DNA from: Tabrizicola soli
GTDB taxonomy: Bacteria > Pseudomonadota > Alphaproteobacteria > Rhodobacterales > Rhodobacteraceae
Length of the DNA stretch: 64,000 nt
Assembly: GCF_015999335.1 (NCBI RefSeq)
Contig: NZ_JAEACP010000019.1
Location: forward strand, 1-64,000
Direction of reading: 5' to 3'
Part shown: positions 16,992 to 25,305 of the stretch, in pieces
How positions within the stretch are numbered: the first letter of the stretch is position 1
Layout: every line of letters starts with the position of its first letter
The notes under the pieces: model-generated
What the model was told of the DNA's origin: nothing
The model's input: the letters and a program-made list of their open reading frames with translations, nothing else
The model's database searches: none
Translations under genes and position numbers: made by a program

Positions 16992-17222
16992 TCAATGTTT
17001 GGAGGCGTACCTGCGTACTACATATCGATTTATATATGAATTGAGGCCCTCGCCAGCATCCGCCAGTCGCTTCATTTTTTCAACATGCTCAGACCCGGCA
17101 CTCAAATACGTATATCGAAAAAACCGGTTAGCCCCCTTTTCGAACTCTACTTCAATCCAATCTGGGCCGTACTCATAACCGATTACACCTGAGTCGCCAT
17201 CTACATCTCGATATTTCGGCAT
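16992..17222 (-). CDS. KTSC-domain-like small protein
   Basis: A 76-residue protein resembling the KTSC domain: SGVIGYEYGPDWIEVEFEKG, then FRYTYL and, near the end, a G-x-x-x-N-x-Y-I motif (GLNSYINRYVVRRY). KTSC domains are small beta/alpha modules found alone or on RNA/DNA-linked proteins. It is the last gene of the sbcD-sbcC operon, three bases after the zinc-ribbon gene, and is lower in GC than its neighbours. A specific role is unknown. Confidence 0.65.
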   Translation of the reverse strand: MPKYRDVDGDSGVIGYEYGPDWIEVEFEKGANRFFRYTYLSAGSEHVEKMKRLADAGEGLNSYINRYVVRRYASKH

Positions 17223-17225
17223 TTC

Positions 17226-17534
17226 TTAGTCTCCACAGCTATTGAAAAGGTCGTCTGTTTTCTCATCTCGCTTACGCGAAAGTCGCTCGCCCAAGTGGAG
17301 GCAGGGATGCTTGATCCTTGAAAGTCCTTCTCGACCCTCGAAATGAGCGCTCCCTCCGTTGGGCATTCGCACCGTGATGACTTCGGTTCCGCAAATGGGG
17401 CATTGGTGACGAAGTCTACGGCGCTTCTTCTCGTCTGACGAATGCTGCAACACCCAACTTGCACGGACTTCAGTGGTCCTGCCGTCCGGCAGCCGCCGCG
17501 AATGTGAGCGTCTTGGGATCCACCGATGCCCCAT
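17226..17534 (-). CDS. Small zinc-binding protein coupled to sbcC
   Basis: A 102-residue basic protein. RHQCPICGTEVITVRMPNGG is one half of a probable zinc site, and a later HPCLHLG supplies a further Cys and His pair. The ATG overlaps the sbcC stop (TGATG), so translation is coupled to the SbcC homologue. It could be an accessory subunit of the SbcCD complex; that is inference from coupling alone. Family not recognised. Confidence 0.65.
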   Translation of the reverse strand: MGHRWIPRRSHSRRLPDGRTTEVRASWVLQHSSDEKKRRRLRHQCPICGTEVITVRMPNGGSAHFEGREGLSRIKHPCLHLGERLSRKRDEKTDDLFNSCGD

Positions 17535-20500
17535 CAGACAAGCCCTCTTTCTTCCACGTTACTCCCGGCGATTCCTTTCCTGACATAGAAGCCATTCGGG
17601 ATCGCCTCCTGGACGAGCGGCACATGCGAAATCAGACCCACGGCTCGGTTCTGTCGAACGATGGAGTTGAGAACCTGGAGGACCAGGTCGAGCGTGCCGG
17701 ACCCATTCTCGGTGTCGAGGCTTCCAAACCCCTCGTCGATGAAAATCGTGTCGAGCCGGACCTTACCGTTCGCGCTTTCGACCGCGTCGGCAAGACCCAG
17801 TGCGAGAGCAAGTGCGGCGATGAACGTCTCGCCGCCTGAGAGGGTGCTCGCGGCGCGCGACTTCCCGGTGTGAAAATCGAACACCTGGATGCCGAGCCCG
17901 CGGCTACCGCGTCCGGCCCCGTCGAGATCTCGTTCAAGCCTGTAGCGGCCGGAGGTCATCGGGGCGAGCCGCAGGTTAGCGGCTTCCAGCACCTGGTCAA
18001 ACATCGCGCCGATCGCGAATGTCTCCAACGTCAGTCTTTGCGAGTTCTGCCCGTTCACCAGCGCTGCCAGTCCGCGCAGCGGGCCGGATGCCGACTCAGC
18101 TTCGTCAAGCTTGCGCAGGGTCTCTTCCATCCCCGTTCTGAGCCTATCCAGTTGGTCAACACGGCTCCGGGCGGCAATGCGCTCTTCGGTCGCCCTGCCG
18201 AGCGTTTCGGCATGGGTCTGGTGCGTTTCCCGTAGCGCTTCGAGATCAGGCCGGGACATCCCTCCGATCGCAGAGGCGGCATCTGTGGCTGCATCAGACG
18301 CACTCTTGTGCTCGCGCAGGTAGGTCTCGACGGCTTCTCTATCCTCATCGAGAGTTTCGATGGCCGGCTTGAGGGATTGAAACGCCTCTGCTGTGAGGCC
18401 AGCGCCAGCCAGTCTGGTACGGAAGACCTCCACCGCCTTCTGATGGCGCGTCTTGCAGTCCGCGAGCGCCTTGTCCGCGCTTTCGAGATCCTTGACCGCG
18501 CCGAGTGCCTTTTCGCGCGCGGAGCTAAGCGCCTTTTCCGCCGCGGTCCGCGCCGTCTGAAGCGACTCCAACGATCCGGCCACCTTCTTCAGTGTGGCCG
18601 CGAGCGCCGGCGCATCGCGCAGGTCTTCCGGTACCTCGGAAAGCCTGCCATCGCGCGCCGCCTTGGCCTCAGTTGCCTTGTTCCGCCGCTCATCGAGGCA
18701 GTCCCGCAACTCATCGCGTTTCCGCTCAAGTTCCTCGATCTGCCGTCCCAGTTCCTCGATCCCAGCCTCTGCAGCAGCAATGTCGACCCGGGGCCCAAGC
18801 GCTGCGAGTGCGGCGTCCTCACGACCGATCTGCGCCGCGATGACTTCCGCACGCTCTTCTGGCGTCTCCAGGGCGAACAACCGTTTCCGTCGCTCCTCGA
18901 GCGTCGCTTGCGCCCCGACTAGTGCTTCGCCGGCTTGCCTAGCTTCGCGATCGGCGGACAGCCATGCCTCTCGTGACTCTCTGAATGCCTTGTCCAGGCC
19001 GGCACCACCGATTTCGCCAGTCGCCGGCGCAGGATGGTCGGTTGCGCCGCAGACCGGACACGGCGACCCTGCTTCCAATCTTGTCGCAAGGTGGAGCGCC
19101 TGTGCGGCCGCAAGGTTCTCTTCGGCCGTTTCATAATTTTGTCGCGCGCGCTCGGCCCTTCCTGACGCAGCTTCAGACTTCCGTCGCTGTTCTTCGACAG
19201 CGCCCTGAGCCGTTGCAACATCCTGCAAAGCGCCCTCGTGGGCCTTGGCTGCCAGATGCAGTTTGTCGAGATCCGCGCGCCGGCCCGCCATCTCGGCGCG
19301 CTTCGTCTCCGTCTCGCGCGCGGCTTTCAGCACGACGTCTTTAGAGGCGCGCGTCTCCTGCAGCTTGGTCAGTTGAGCCTTTGCCGCCTGAAAAGCGTCT
19401 TCAGCGTCCCGCTGCTCATTCAGTGCGGTTTCGACCGCCCAATTGCTATCGGCTGCGGCCTCCAGGATTCGGCCATACCTCTCCAGTTCGTCGCTTGTCC
19501 GGCGAAGGGTCTCGACCTCGTCAGCACGGTCTTCCTCACGCCGGAGCACCTCTGCCGCCTTCTCTGCTTCTCTGGCAGCAAGCTCAGCAGCCCCGTCTGC
19601 CTTTTCGCGCGCGCTCTCGGCTTCCCTAACCTCGCGTTCGACGTCCCTCACACGTTCCTCGACATCGATCAGACCGCGCGCGCGCTCGGCTTTTCGGGCC
19701 TGCTCGGCAAGCGCCTCGACGTCGTCCTTCCGCGCCTCAAGTGCACGAAGCCTTTCCCTCATCTTTTCGGCCGCCACGAACTTTTCCTCGATGGCCTCCG
19801 CCAGGCGCAGCGCCTCCTCGGCAACTTCCACCGTCGCCTTCCCGGTTTCTTCGATCGCGCGAAGTTCTGCACATTTCGCAGTTGCGGTTTCGATGCCCGC
19901 GATCAGTGCATCGGTGCTCTCGAATCCTTCAGCCACGAGCTGCCTAGCACAGAGCGCACGTTCATCCCGCACCTGCCGTTCAGCCTCATCAGCTGCGGAC
20001 TTGAGTTCAGCCATGAGCTTCTCGTACAGCGAGACATCGAAGAGTTCTCGCAGGATTTCGAGACGCTCTTTCGTCTTGGCCGAAAGGAATTTCTCGAAGC
20101 GCCCTTGCGGCAGCAGGACGATCTGGCGGAACTGCTCAGAGCCATATCCGAGCATCTCCATGACAACCGCGTCGACGTCGCGCACCTTCTTCTCGGCTAC
20201 GATCTTGCCCCGCGCCGCATCTGTAATTGCCTCCAGCGCCATTCCGGTCGCGTCGAACAGATAGGCTTCATGCGCGCTTCGAGTCTCGCCTTCACCACGC
20301 GCCTTGGGTCGCATCTGGTCGGGTCGGCGAAGGACGACATATCTCCGCTCTCCAATGTCGAACACGAACTCCGCTTCGGTCACTACATCCGGATCGGCGT
20401 GATCCGAGCGCAGCGATGGAGCCTCTTGCTCCGCCTTTGCCGCTTCTCCGAAGAGCGCGAAGGTCATCGCGCTGAAGATGGTTGATTTGCCCGACCCAGT

Positions 20501-20608
20501 CTGTCCGTAGATGCCAAAGAGGCCGGCCTCGACGGCATCCCGAAAGTCGATGACGACCCGACCCGGATAGGGACCGAACGCCTGAAGCGTGAGCCGAACC
20601 GGTCTCAT
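17534..20608 (-). CDS. sbcC: SbcC-like SMC-type exonuclease subunit
   Basis: A 1024-residue Rad50/SbcC protein. Walker A lies in GIYGQTGSGKSTIFSAMTFA near residue 35, the Q-loop region in QFRQIVLLPQGRF, then two long coiled coils around a zinc hook CPVCG near residue 515, and at the C-terminus the ABC signature STLSGGETFIAALALALGLA and Walker B TIFIDEGFGSLD. With SbcD it forms an ATP-dependent nuclease that opens hairpins and DNA ends. It overlaps sbcD by four bases (ATGA) and a small zinc protein at its 3' end. Being plasmid-borne and paired with a WYL regulator is unusual for a housekeeping sbcC. Confidence 0.95.
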   Translation of the reverse strand: MRPVRLTLQAFGPYPGRVVIDFRDAVEAGLFGIYGQTGSGKSTIFSAMTFALFGEAAKAEQEAPSLRSDHADPDVVTEAEFVFDIGERRYVVLRRPDQMRPKARGEGETRSAHEAYLFDATGMALEAITDAARGKIVAEKKVRDVDAVVMEMLGYGSEQFRQIVLLPQGRFEKFLSAKTKERLEILRELFDVSLYEKLMAELKSAADEAERQVRDERALCARQLVAEGFESTDALIAGIETATAKCAELRAIEETGKATVEVAEEALRLAEAIEEKFVAAEKMRERLRALEARKDDVEALAEQARKAERARGLIDVEERVRDVEREVREAESAREKADGAAELAAREAEKAAEVLRREEDRADEVETLRRTSDELERYGRILEAAADSNWAVETALNEQRDAEDAFQAAKAQLTKLQETRASKDVVLKAARETETKRAEMAGRRADLDKLHLAAKAHEGALQDVATAQGAVEEQRRKSEAASGRAERARQNYETAEENLAAAQALHLATRLEAGSPCPVCGATDHPAPATGEIGGAGLDKAFRESREAWLSADREARQAGEALVGAQATLEERRKRLFALETPEERAEVIAAQIGREDAALAALGPRVDIAAAEAGIEELGRQIEELERKRDELRDCLDERRNKATEAKAARDGRLSEVPEDLRDAPALAATLKKVAGSLESLQTARTAAEKALSSAREKALGAVKDLESADKALADCKTRHQKAVEVFRTRLAGAGLTAEAFQSLKPAIETLDEDREAVETYLREHKSASDAATDAASAIGGMSRPDLEALRETHQTHAETLGRATEERIAARSRVDQLDRLRTGMEETLRKLDEAESASGPLRGLAALVNGQNSQRLTLETFAIGAMFDQVLEAANLRLAPMTSGRYRLERDLDGAGRGSRGLGIQVFDFHTGKSRAASTLSGGETFIAALALALGLADAVESANGKVRLDTIFIDEGFGSLDTENGSGTLDLVLQVLNSIVRQNRAVGLISHVPLVQEAIPNGFYVRKGIAGSNVEERGLV

Positions 20609-21747
20609 TGCATATCCTCCGTCTCACGCAGACGACCGAGGGCTACCGCCACGACCGCCAGTTCGTTTTCCGAGAGCCGGTCTCCGCGCGCATGTTCGAG
20701 GAAGTCGCCAACGACCTCGACAGGGTTCGCAAGCGCCAGAGCGCGCCCGACCAGTAACTTGGCCGCTGGTGCGCGTTCATTCCGCTCGTAGGCAAGTTCA
20801 CAGGCGTTTGGGAACACCTCGCGAATGCGCTTCATTCCATCGATCACGGGTGCATCGTCGGTAAGCACTACCTTAATGAAATCGTCAGATCGCTCCGCGA
20901 GGAGAAGTTCAGCGTGTCGTCCCTTCAAGACGCGCACCCGGCGAATGGGTTCGAAGGGAATGGTCTCTATCGCCGCTCGCCCGACCGCATCGATCTCGAC
21001 GAGGCTCATCGACTTCTGGCAGTCAAATTCATCAAATCCGAAAGCCAACGGCGATCCCGAGTACCGGATATGAGAAGCGCCGACTGATTGCGGCCGGTGT
21101 AGATGCCCGAGCGCCACATAGTGAGCACCTTCGAACACGGCAGAACTAACGGTCTCGACGCCTCCGACCCGAGTGAGAGGTCGCTCACTTTCGCTGCTCA
21201 ATGCACCGGTTATAAAAGCATGCGAAACGACTACCCAACGCGCGCCATCCGGAATGTTCCGCCTGCCACAAGACACCTGAGCGGTGAGGACGTCCTCAGG
21301 GGTGTGCAGGGCTTCATCAGCGAAGCATTCGCGGGCGGCATACTCATAAGCGAAGGGCAACCCCGTGAACGCCACGGGTCCGTAGGCGTCAGTTAGGATT
21401 AGAGGCTGTTCGTCCGCTCTGATGGCTCCTCGTATCAACGCGCGCCGCGCGTCGGTCATGATTGACATAGAGGCGATTCGATCCCCCGAGTCATGATTGC
21501 CGGCGATCATGACCACAGCGGCAGCGGTCTCCGAAGCTACGCGCGCGAGGAACCCATTGAACTGGCGCACAGCAGACGTCGGTGGGGCCGCCCGATCAAA
21601 AATGTCCCCTGCAATAACAAGGACATCGACCCTGTTGGACGTGATCGCCGATACGATCTGGTCAAGAACTGCGCCGTGGTCGGCATCGAGAGGAATCCCG
21701 TTGAACTGACGCCCAAGATGTAGGTCGGCGGTGTGGAGAATCCTCAT
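20605..21747 (-). CDS. sbcD: SbcD-like metallophosphoesterase nuclease subunit
   Basis: A 380-residue Mre11/SbcD-family nuclease. All phosphoesterase motifs are visible: RILHTADLHLG, VIAGDIFDR, MIAGNHDSGDR, WVVVSHAFITG and VALGHLHRPQ. The C-terminal capping region is present but divergent from chromosomal SbcD. It is the first gene of the operon and is divergent from a WYL-type regulator, with an inverted repeat between them. Confidence 0.95.
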   Translation of the reverse strand: MRILHTADLHLGRQFNGIPLDADHGAVLDQIVSAITSNRVDVLVIAGDIFDRAAPPTSAVRQFNGFLARVASETAAAVVMIAGNHDSGDRIASMSIMTDARRALIRGAIRADEQPLILTDAYGPVAFTGLPFAYEYAARECFADEALHTPEDVLTAQVSCGRRNIPDGARWVVVSHAFITGALSSESERPLTRVGGVETVSSAVFEGAHYVALGHLHRPQSVGASHIRYSGSPLAFGFDEFDCQKSMSLVEIDAVGRAAIETIPFEPIRRVRVLKGRHAELLLAERSDDFIKVVLTDDAPVIDGMKRIREVFPNACELAYERNERAPAAKLLVGRALALANPVEVVGDFLEHARGDRLSENELAVVAVALGRLRETEDMQ

Positions 21748-21754
21748 GGCCTAA

Positions 21755-21790
21755 TCCATATAATTTTTGTTCGTATAATTTCTATATGGA
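21755..21790. promoter_or_regulatory. Inverted-repeat operator between sbcD and WYL regulator
   Basis: Perfect 8-bp arms TCCATATA (21755-21762) and TATATGGA (21783-21790) separated by an AT-rich 20-base spacer that contains two TATAATTT-like direct repeats. It sits in the 76-base gap between the two divergent start codons, so bound protein would cover both promoters. Arm size and spacing are like sites of BrxR/CapW-type WYL repressors. The whole gap is much more AT-rich than its surroundings. Confidence 0.65.
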
Positions 21791-21823
21791 CAAATCGTCG
21801 GGAGTCAAGGTAGTGATGCGCCC

Positions 21824-22630
21824 ATGACACTCGACGACCTTAAGCACGCTCAGAGAGAGCGCCTGATCTTTCTGGACCGCTGCCTGACTTGGCGGGGGAT
21901 CGCGAACCGCAGGGATCTGATCGAGCGCTTCGGTATCTCGACTGCGCAGGCGGCGCTGGACTTCCGAGTCTACCTCGATCTCGCGCGCAGCACACCGCCA
22001 ACCTACGATCCCGTGCGAAAGACTTATATCGCTGCGCGTGGGCACGAGCCGTTAGCACCATCCAGCCTGATCGAAGCCTTCGATATCTTAGCGAGCGACG
22101 ATGAAAACAAGCCATCGTCCGCATTGCCACGACCAGAACGGAAGGCAGATCAGAGGACCATCGCGCTTCTTCACCAGGCAATTAGGTCGGGAAAGGCCCT
22201 CAACGTCTGTTACACATCAATGTCGTCTGGAGCGGACGAAGGGCAATGGATAGCGCCGACTCGCTTCACATCTGACGGTGAAAGCGTTCACGTCCGTGCT
22301 TACAGCTTCAAGCATGGAGAATATCGAAACTACCTTCCCATCCGCATCGATCCTGACAGTTCGTTTGAGGCACGAAACCAGGCCGAGCCACTACCGGAGG
22401 ACGTTGACTGGGACACTCGGGCAATCATCTGGCTGCGCCCGAAGTCAGGGCTCTCAGAGCGGCAAGCCAACGTGGTCCGAAGGGAGTTCAGCTTCGAGGG
22501 CGATTTTCTGAGCGTGGAAACGCGGAAAGCTCTTGAGTTCTTCTTTGATCGGCGATGGGGGCTGAACGAGAAGGGCTCGCGTCTTGAGCGGGTAAGGGTC
22601 GAATATCAAAAAATAAAAAACTCTGGCTGA
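21824..22630 (+). CDS. HTH-WYL transcriptional regulator (BrxR/CapW-like)
   Basis: A 268-residue protein with an N-terminal winged helix (RRDLIERFGISTAQAALDFR), a linker, and a WYL domain whose core is WIAPTRFTSDGESVHVRAYS followed by YRNYLPIRI. The C-terminal ~70 residues would form the dimerisation part. Length and layout match the BrxR/CapW family, which represses BREX, CBASS and other defence operons until an infection signal relieves it. It is divergent from the sbcD-sbcC operon. The match to BrxR/CapW is by architecture, not by alignment. Confidence 0.75.
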   Translation: MTLDDLKHAQRERLIFLDRCLTWRGIANRRDLIERFGISTAQAALDFRVYLDLARSTPPTYDPVRKTYIAARGHEPLAPSSLIEAFDILASDDENKPSSALPRPERKADQRTIALLHQAIRSGKALNVCYTSMSSGADEGQWIAPTRFTSDGESVHVRAYSFKHGEYRNYLPIRIDPDSSFEARNQAEPLPEDVDWDTRAIIWLRPKSGLSERQANVVRREFSFEGDFLSVETRKALEFFFDRRWGLNEKGSRLERVRVEYQKIKNSG

Positions 22631-22785
22631 CCTACATTTCCCATGTCCGGGACGCTTTTCACCGTGCTCGTCATAAAGATCGAACCCACAACTAGAGCCG
22701 AAGCTTGCTGCCCTTGTTGATTCAGGCAAAGACTCGGATGAACTCCTTGGCTAGGTGGTAAGGTCAAAGAAGAAATTCTCGCTGG

Positions 22786-23805
22786 TCAGCTCTCCAACTT
22801 CGGGCCAGTAACTCTGATCGGCAAGCTTTTGTCCGCAACGATGCCCCGCTTATGTCCACGAACTCTGACGACTTTTCCGCTGGAGTAGTGCCGCTCATGC
22901 TCGCTTACCCAGTGTTCGATTGGTGTCGCTCGGCCGGAAGCCCGGGCCGCTTCGAATTGACGCCGTGCCTCGCGCTCAACCAGGTGCCGCTCGCCCGATG
23001 GACCGATGCGGATCGTAAGATGGGACCGGAGCGTTTCCGTCATCCAGGTCTTGCCGAACTTCCGGGCGGTCTTCGTCTGCTCGGGCGAAAGACTGGATGC
23101 TTCGTCCGACAAGAGATCGTCCTCGCGTGCTGCTAAGGCCGCGAACAGCATGAAGCCAATCACCATCTCATAGCTGACGTGCCCTTTGTGCTCTTCGAGT
23201 AAGGCTTGCACATCTTGGATGTGTTCTTCGGTGCGGCCTCGGGCATGTGCCATCAATACGTTCATCTGCGGCTGCCAAGCTGCGTCAATGAAGTCCGGGC
23301 GACCACCCGACTTTCTGAGAACGAGGGTTGCTAGAGGCTCCAGGAAGCTTCGATCCGTCATGCCGTTGAAGAGCCGCACGGTCATCGAATCTTCCGACCG
23401 GTTGTCGAACAAAAAGCCTCGTTGTGAGAGATGCCTCAGGTCAAGATCCCCCATGGTGGTCAGGCCCCTGGCGACGCGGTCCATCCAGAGCTGTCGGGCG
23501 TCGTATTCGACCCACACGAGTTCGCGCGGAAAATCAACGTCGCGGACGTAGCTCTGGATCTCTGACTCGTCTCGGGTCTCCCACGGCATGCCCTGCACAT
23601 CCATGCGCAGGCTGTCGAGATAGTTTGCAGCGCGGTGGTCTAGCAAGTAAATGCGGGCACCGGCTAACTCGGTCAGGATTGCCCGGCGATTGACCCGGGT
23701 TTCGTCCGTTGGAGACTTTCGACCAACGAAATCAAGTTCATTGCCCGGCCGACCAGTCTCGAGGAAACGCCCAAACTGCAAAGCGATCGTTTTGTAGAGG
23801 ATCAT
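22786..23805 (-). CDS. Hypothetical protein of 339 residues
   Basis: Soluble protein without a recognised domain. Visible landmarks are a Trp-rich central region (VDFPRELVWVEYDARQLWMD), a helical stretch with SYEMVIGFMLFAALAAREDD, and a basic C-terminus (HWVSEHERHYSSGKVVRVRG) that could bind nucleic acid. AGGACC lies before the ATG at 23805. It is convergent with the WYL regulator; no operon partner is obvious. It may be part of the same accessory module but there is no direct evidence. Confidence 0.65.
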   Translation of the reverse strand: MILYKTIALQFGRFLETGRPGNELDFVGRKSPTDETRVNRRAILTELAGARIYLLDHRAANYLDSLRMDVQGMPWETRDESEIQSYVRDVDFPRELVWVEYDARQLWMDRVARGLTTMGDLDLRHLSQRGFLFDNRSEDSMTVRLFNGMTDRSFLEPLATLVLRKSGGRPDFIDAAWQPQMNVLMAHARGRTEEHIQDVQALLEEHKGHVSYEMVIGFMLFAALAAREDDLLSDEASSLSPEQTKTARKFGKTWMTETLRSHLTIRIGPSGERHLVEREARRQFEAARASGRATPIEHWVSEHERHYSSGKVVRVRGHKRGIVADKSLPIRVTGPKLES

Positions 23806-24004
23806 CGATGGTCCTAAGACAGGTACGGGTAAGGGAACTAGCGTTCGTGCGTCAGAGAAAACTCATCTGCCAACGATAGTAGTGCAGTTCGATGGCAGCA
23901 AGCTTGCGCCAGTTCAGCTTCGGCAAGTCCTGCAATATTTGCTGCAATGATTGCCTCTGGATTCAGTCCCAACCAATGCTCGATGCCCCGAGGAGTCAGG
24001 GGGC

Positions 24005-24937
24005 TCACGCCCCCTTCTCGAACTTCATGACCGGGATCCCGAGTTTCTTGGCCTTGTCGGCAAGGTTCTCCTGTATGCCATTGCCCGGGAAGACGAGGAC
24101 ACCCACGGGAAGCACATCCAACATGGCGTCGTTGCGCTTGAAGGGTGCGGCCTTGGCGTGCTTGGTCCAGTCAGGCTTGAAGGCAACCTGCGTAACGCCC
24201 CGGGCTTCGGCCCATTTGGCGGCGATGAGCTCTGCGCCCTTGGGGCTTCCCCCGTGCAGAAGGACCATATCGGGATACTTGGTCCGGACCTGATCGAGCT
24301 TGCCCCAGATCAGCCGGTGATCGTTGAAGTCGGTCCCGCCAGTGAGGGCGACCTTGGGGCCTGCGGGCAGCATCACCTCGGTCTCCGCGCGGCGCTTGGC
24401 GGCCAGGAAGTCTCGGCTGTCGATCAGCGCTGCGGTCATGTGCTGGCGGTTCACCATCGAGCCCGTGCGGGGGCGCCAGGTCGATCCCGTGTGATGGACG
24501 AACTCGGTGGCGGCGTGATCGCGCATCATATCCATGCAGTTGCGTCGTTCGATCAGCGTCAGGCCTTCGGCCGTCAGGCGCTCGAGCTCGGTGGATTTCA
24601 CCTCGGAGCCGTCCTGTTCCCGCTGGAGGCGGCGCTGCGCCTGCTCGTTTTCATCGAGCGACCGCTCGATCCGGGCCGTCGCGCGGTGGAAGAGGTTGAC
24701 CTGGCCCCAGAGCACCTCTTCGAGGTCGGGTTCCATGCGGGTGTCTTCCAGGGTTGCGACGAGGGCGTCGAAGATGTCGGCGACGGCGACCGCGAGGCGC
24801 TGCCCATCAGGCATCGGGCGCGGATCGGGTTCGTCGAAGGGGCGGTAGCCATAGAGCTGCAGCTCGTCGAGCGCATGGGCGGTCTGGGATGCGGTGTGGG
24901 CGGGTTCATACGCGTCGTCGTGGGTGTGGATCGTCAT
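24005..24937 (-). CDS. DUF2493 (SLOG/YspA-like) protein
   Basis: A 310-residue protein. The C-terminal ~110 residues are the DUF2493/YspA SLOG domain: VALTGGTDFNDHRLIWGKLD, then MVLLHGGSPKGAELIAAKWA and DVLPVGVLVFPGNG, a Rossmann-like nucleotide-binding fold with the GGSPKGAE phosphate loop. The N-terminal half is an alpha-helical charged domain. SLOG proteins are thought to bind or process nucleotide ligands, often in phage or plasmid conflict settings. GGAGG precedes the start at 24937. Confidence 0.85.
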   Translation of the reverse strand: MTIHTHDDAYEPAHTASQTAHALDELQLYGYRPFDEPDPRPMPDGQRLAVAVADIFDALVATLEDTRMEPDLEEVLWGQVNLFHRATARIERSLDENEQAQRRLQREQDGSEVKSTELERLTAEGLTLIERRNCMDMMRDHAATEFVHHTGSTWRPRTGSMVNRQHMTAALIDSRDFLAAKRRAETEVMLPAGPKVALTGGTDFNDHRLIWGKLDQVRTKYPDMVLLHGGSPKGAELIAAKWAEARGVTQVAFKPDWTKHAKAAPFKRNDAMLDVLPVGVLVFPGNGIQENLADKAKKLGIPVMKFEKGA

Positions 24938-25305
24938 CGGTTCTTGCCTCCGGGCCTATCTCGTCCGCGCGTCATCCCGCGCGGCCTTCATGGGCTGCGA
25001 AAGCCGTCACGGGGGACGCCCCTTCACCCCCTTTCGGGGCCGGAACGCATGTGGAGGAGGACGGGGGGCGGCTGATTTGTCTTTCGCGATGCAAAGGCGG
25101 GGCTCGTCCCCGCCGGCGGAAATCAGTTGCCCCCCGTCCTTGAAGGGGCGGCCCCTTTGACGGCCGCCTGCCCATCTCTTGAAGGCCGTGTGGGTGACGG
25201 GTGGATGAGATTGCCCGGGAAGAGGCAAAGCAACGATCCAGAGCCATGACAGGGATCCGTGACCCCTGCCCCGCTGTCCCCTGACCGGCCCCTGCGCGAT
25301 GCAGC
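24938..25305. other. Intergenic region of 370 bases, highly structured
   Basis: No gene is apparent. The stretch is dominated by GC-rich inverted repeats, the largest at 25059-25139 (listed separately), with smaller ones near 25028-25040 (CCCC/GGGG) and 25143-25158 (AAGGGG/CCCCTT). It separates the DUF2493 gene from the Toprim gene, both transcribed leftward. Confidence 0.5.
25059..25139. repeat. Large nested hairpin
   Basis: Outer arms: GGACGGGGGGC (25059-25069) pairs with GCCCCCCGTCC (25129-25139), and CTGATTT (25072-25078) pairs with AAATCAG (25120-25126); the two intervening bases form G-T pairs on one strand, giving a continuous 20-bp stem. The 41-base loop holds another perfect hairpin, GGCGGGG (25096-25102) / CCCCGCC (25108-25114). 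No poly-T follows on either strand, so it is not a standard terminator. A folded RNA leader, a single-strand origin or a recombination site are possible. Confidence 0.7.

Noticed and set aside
19238-20485. Long + strand open frame opposite sbcC
   Set aside because: Antisense to a gene with clear Rad50/SbcC motifs; the reading is low-complexity and motif-free.
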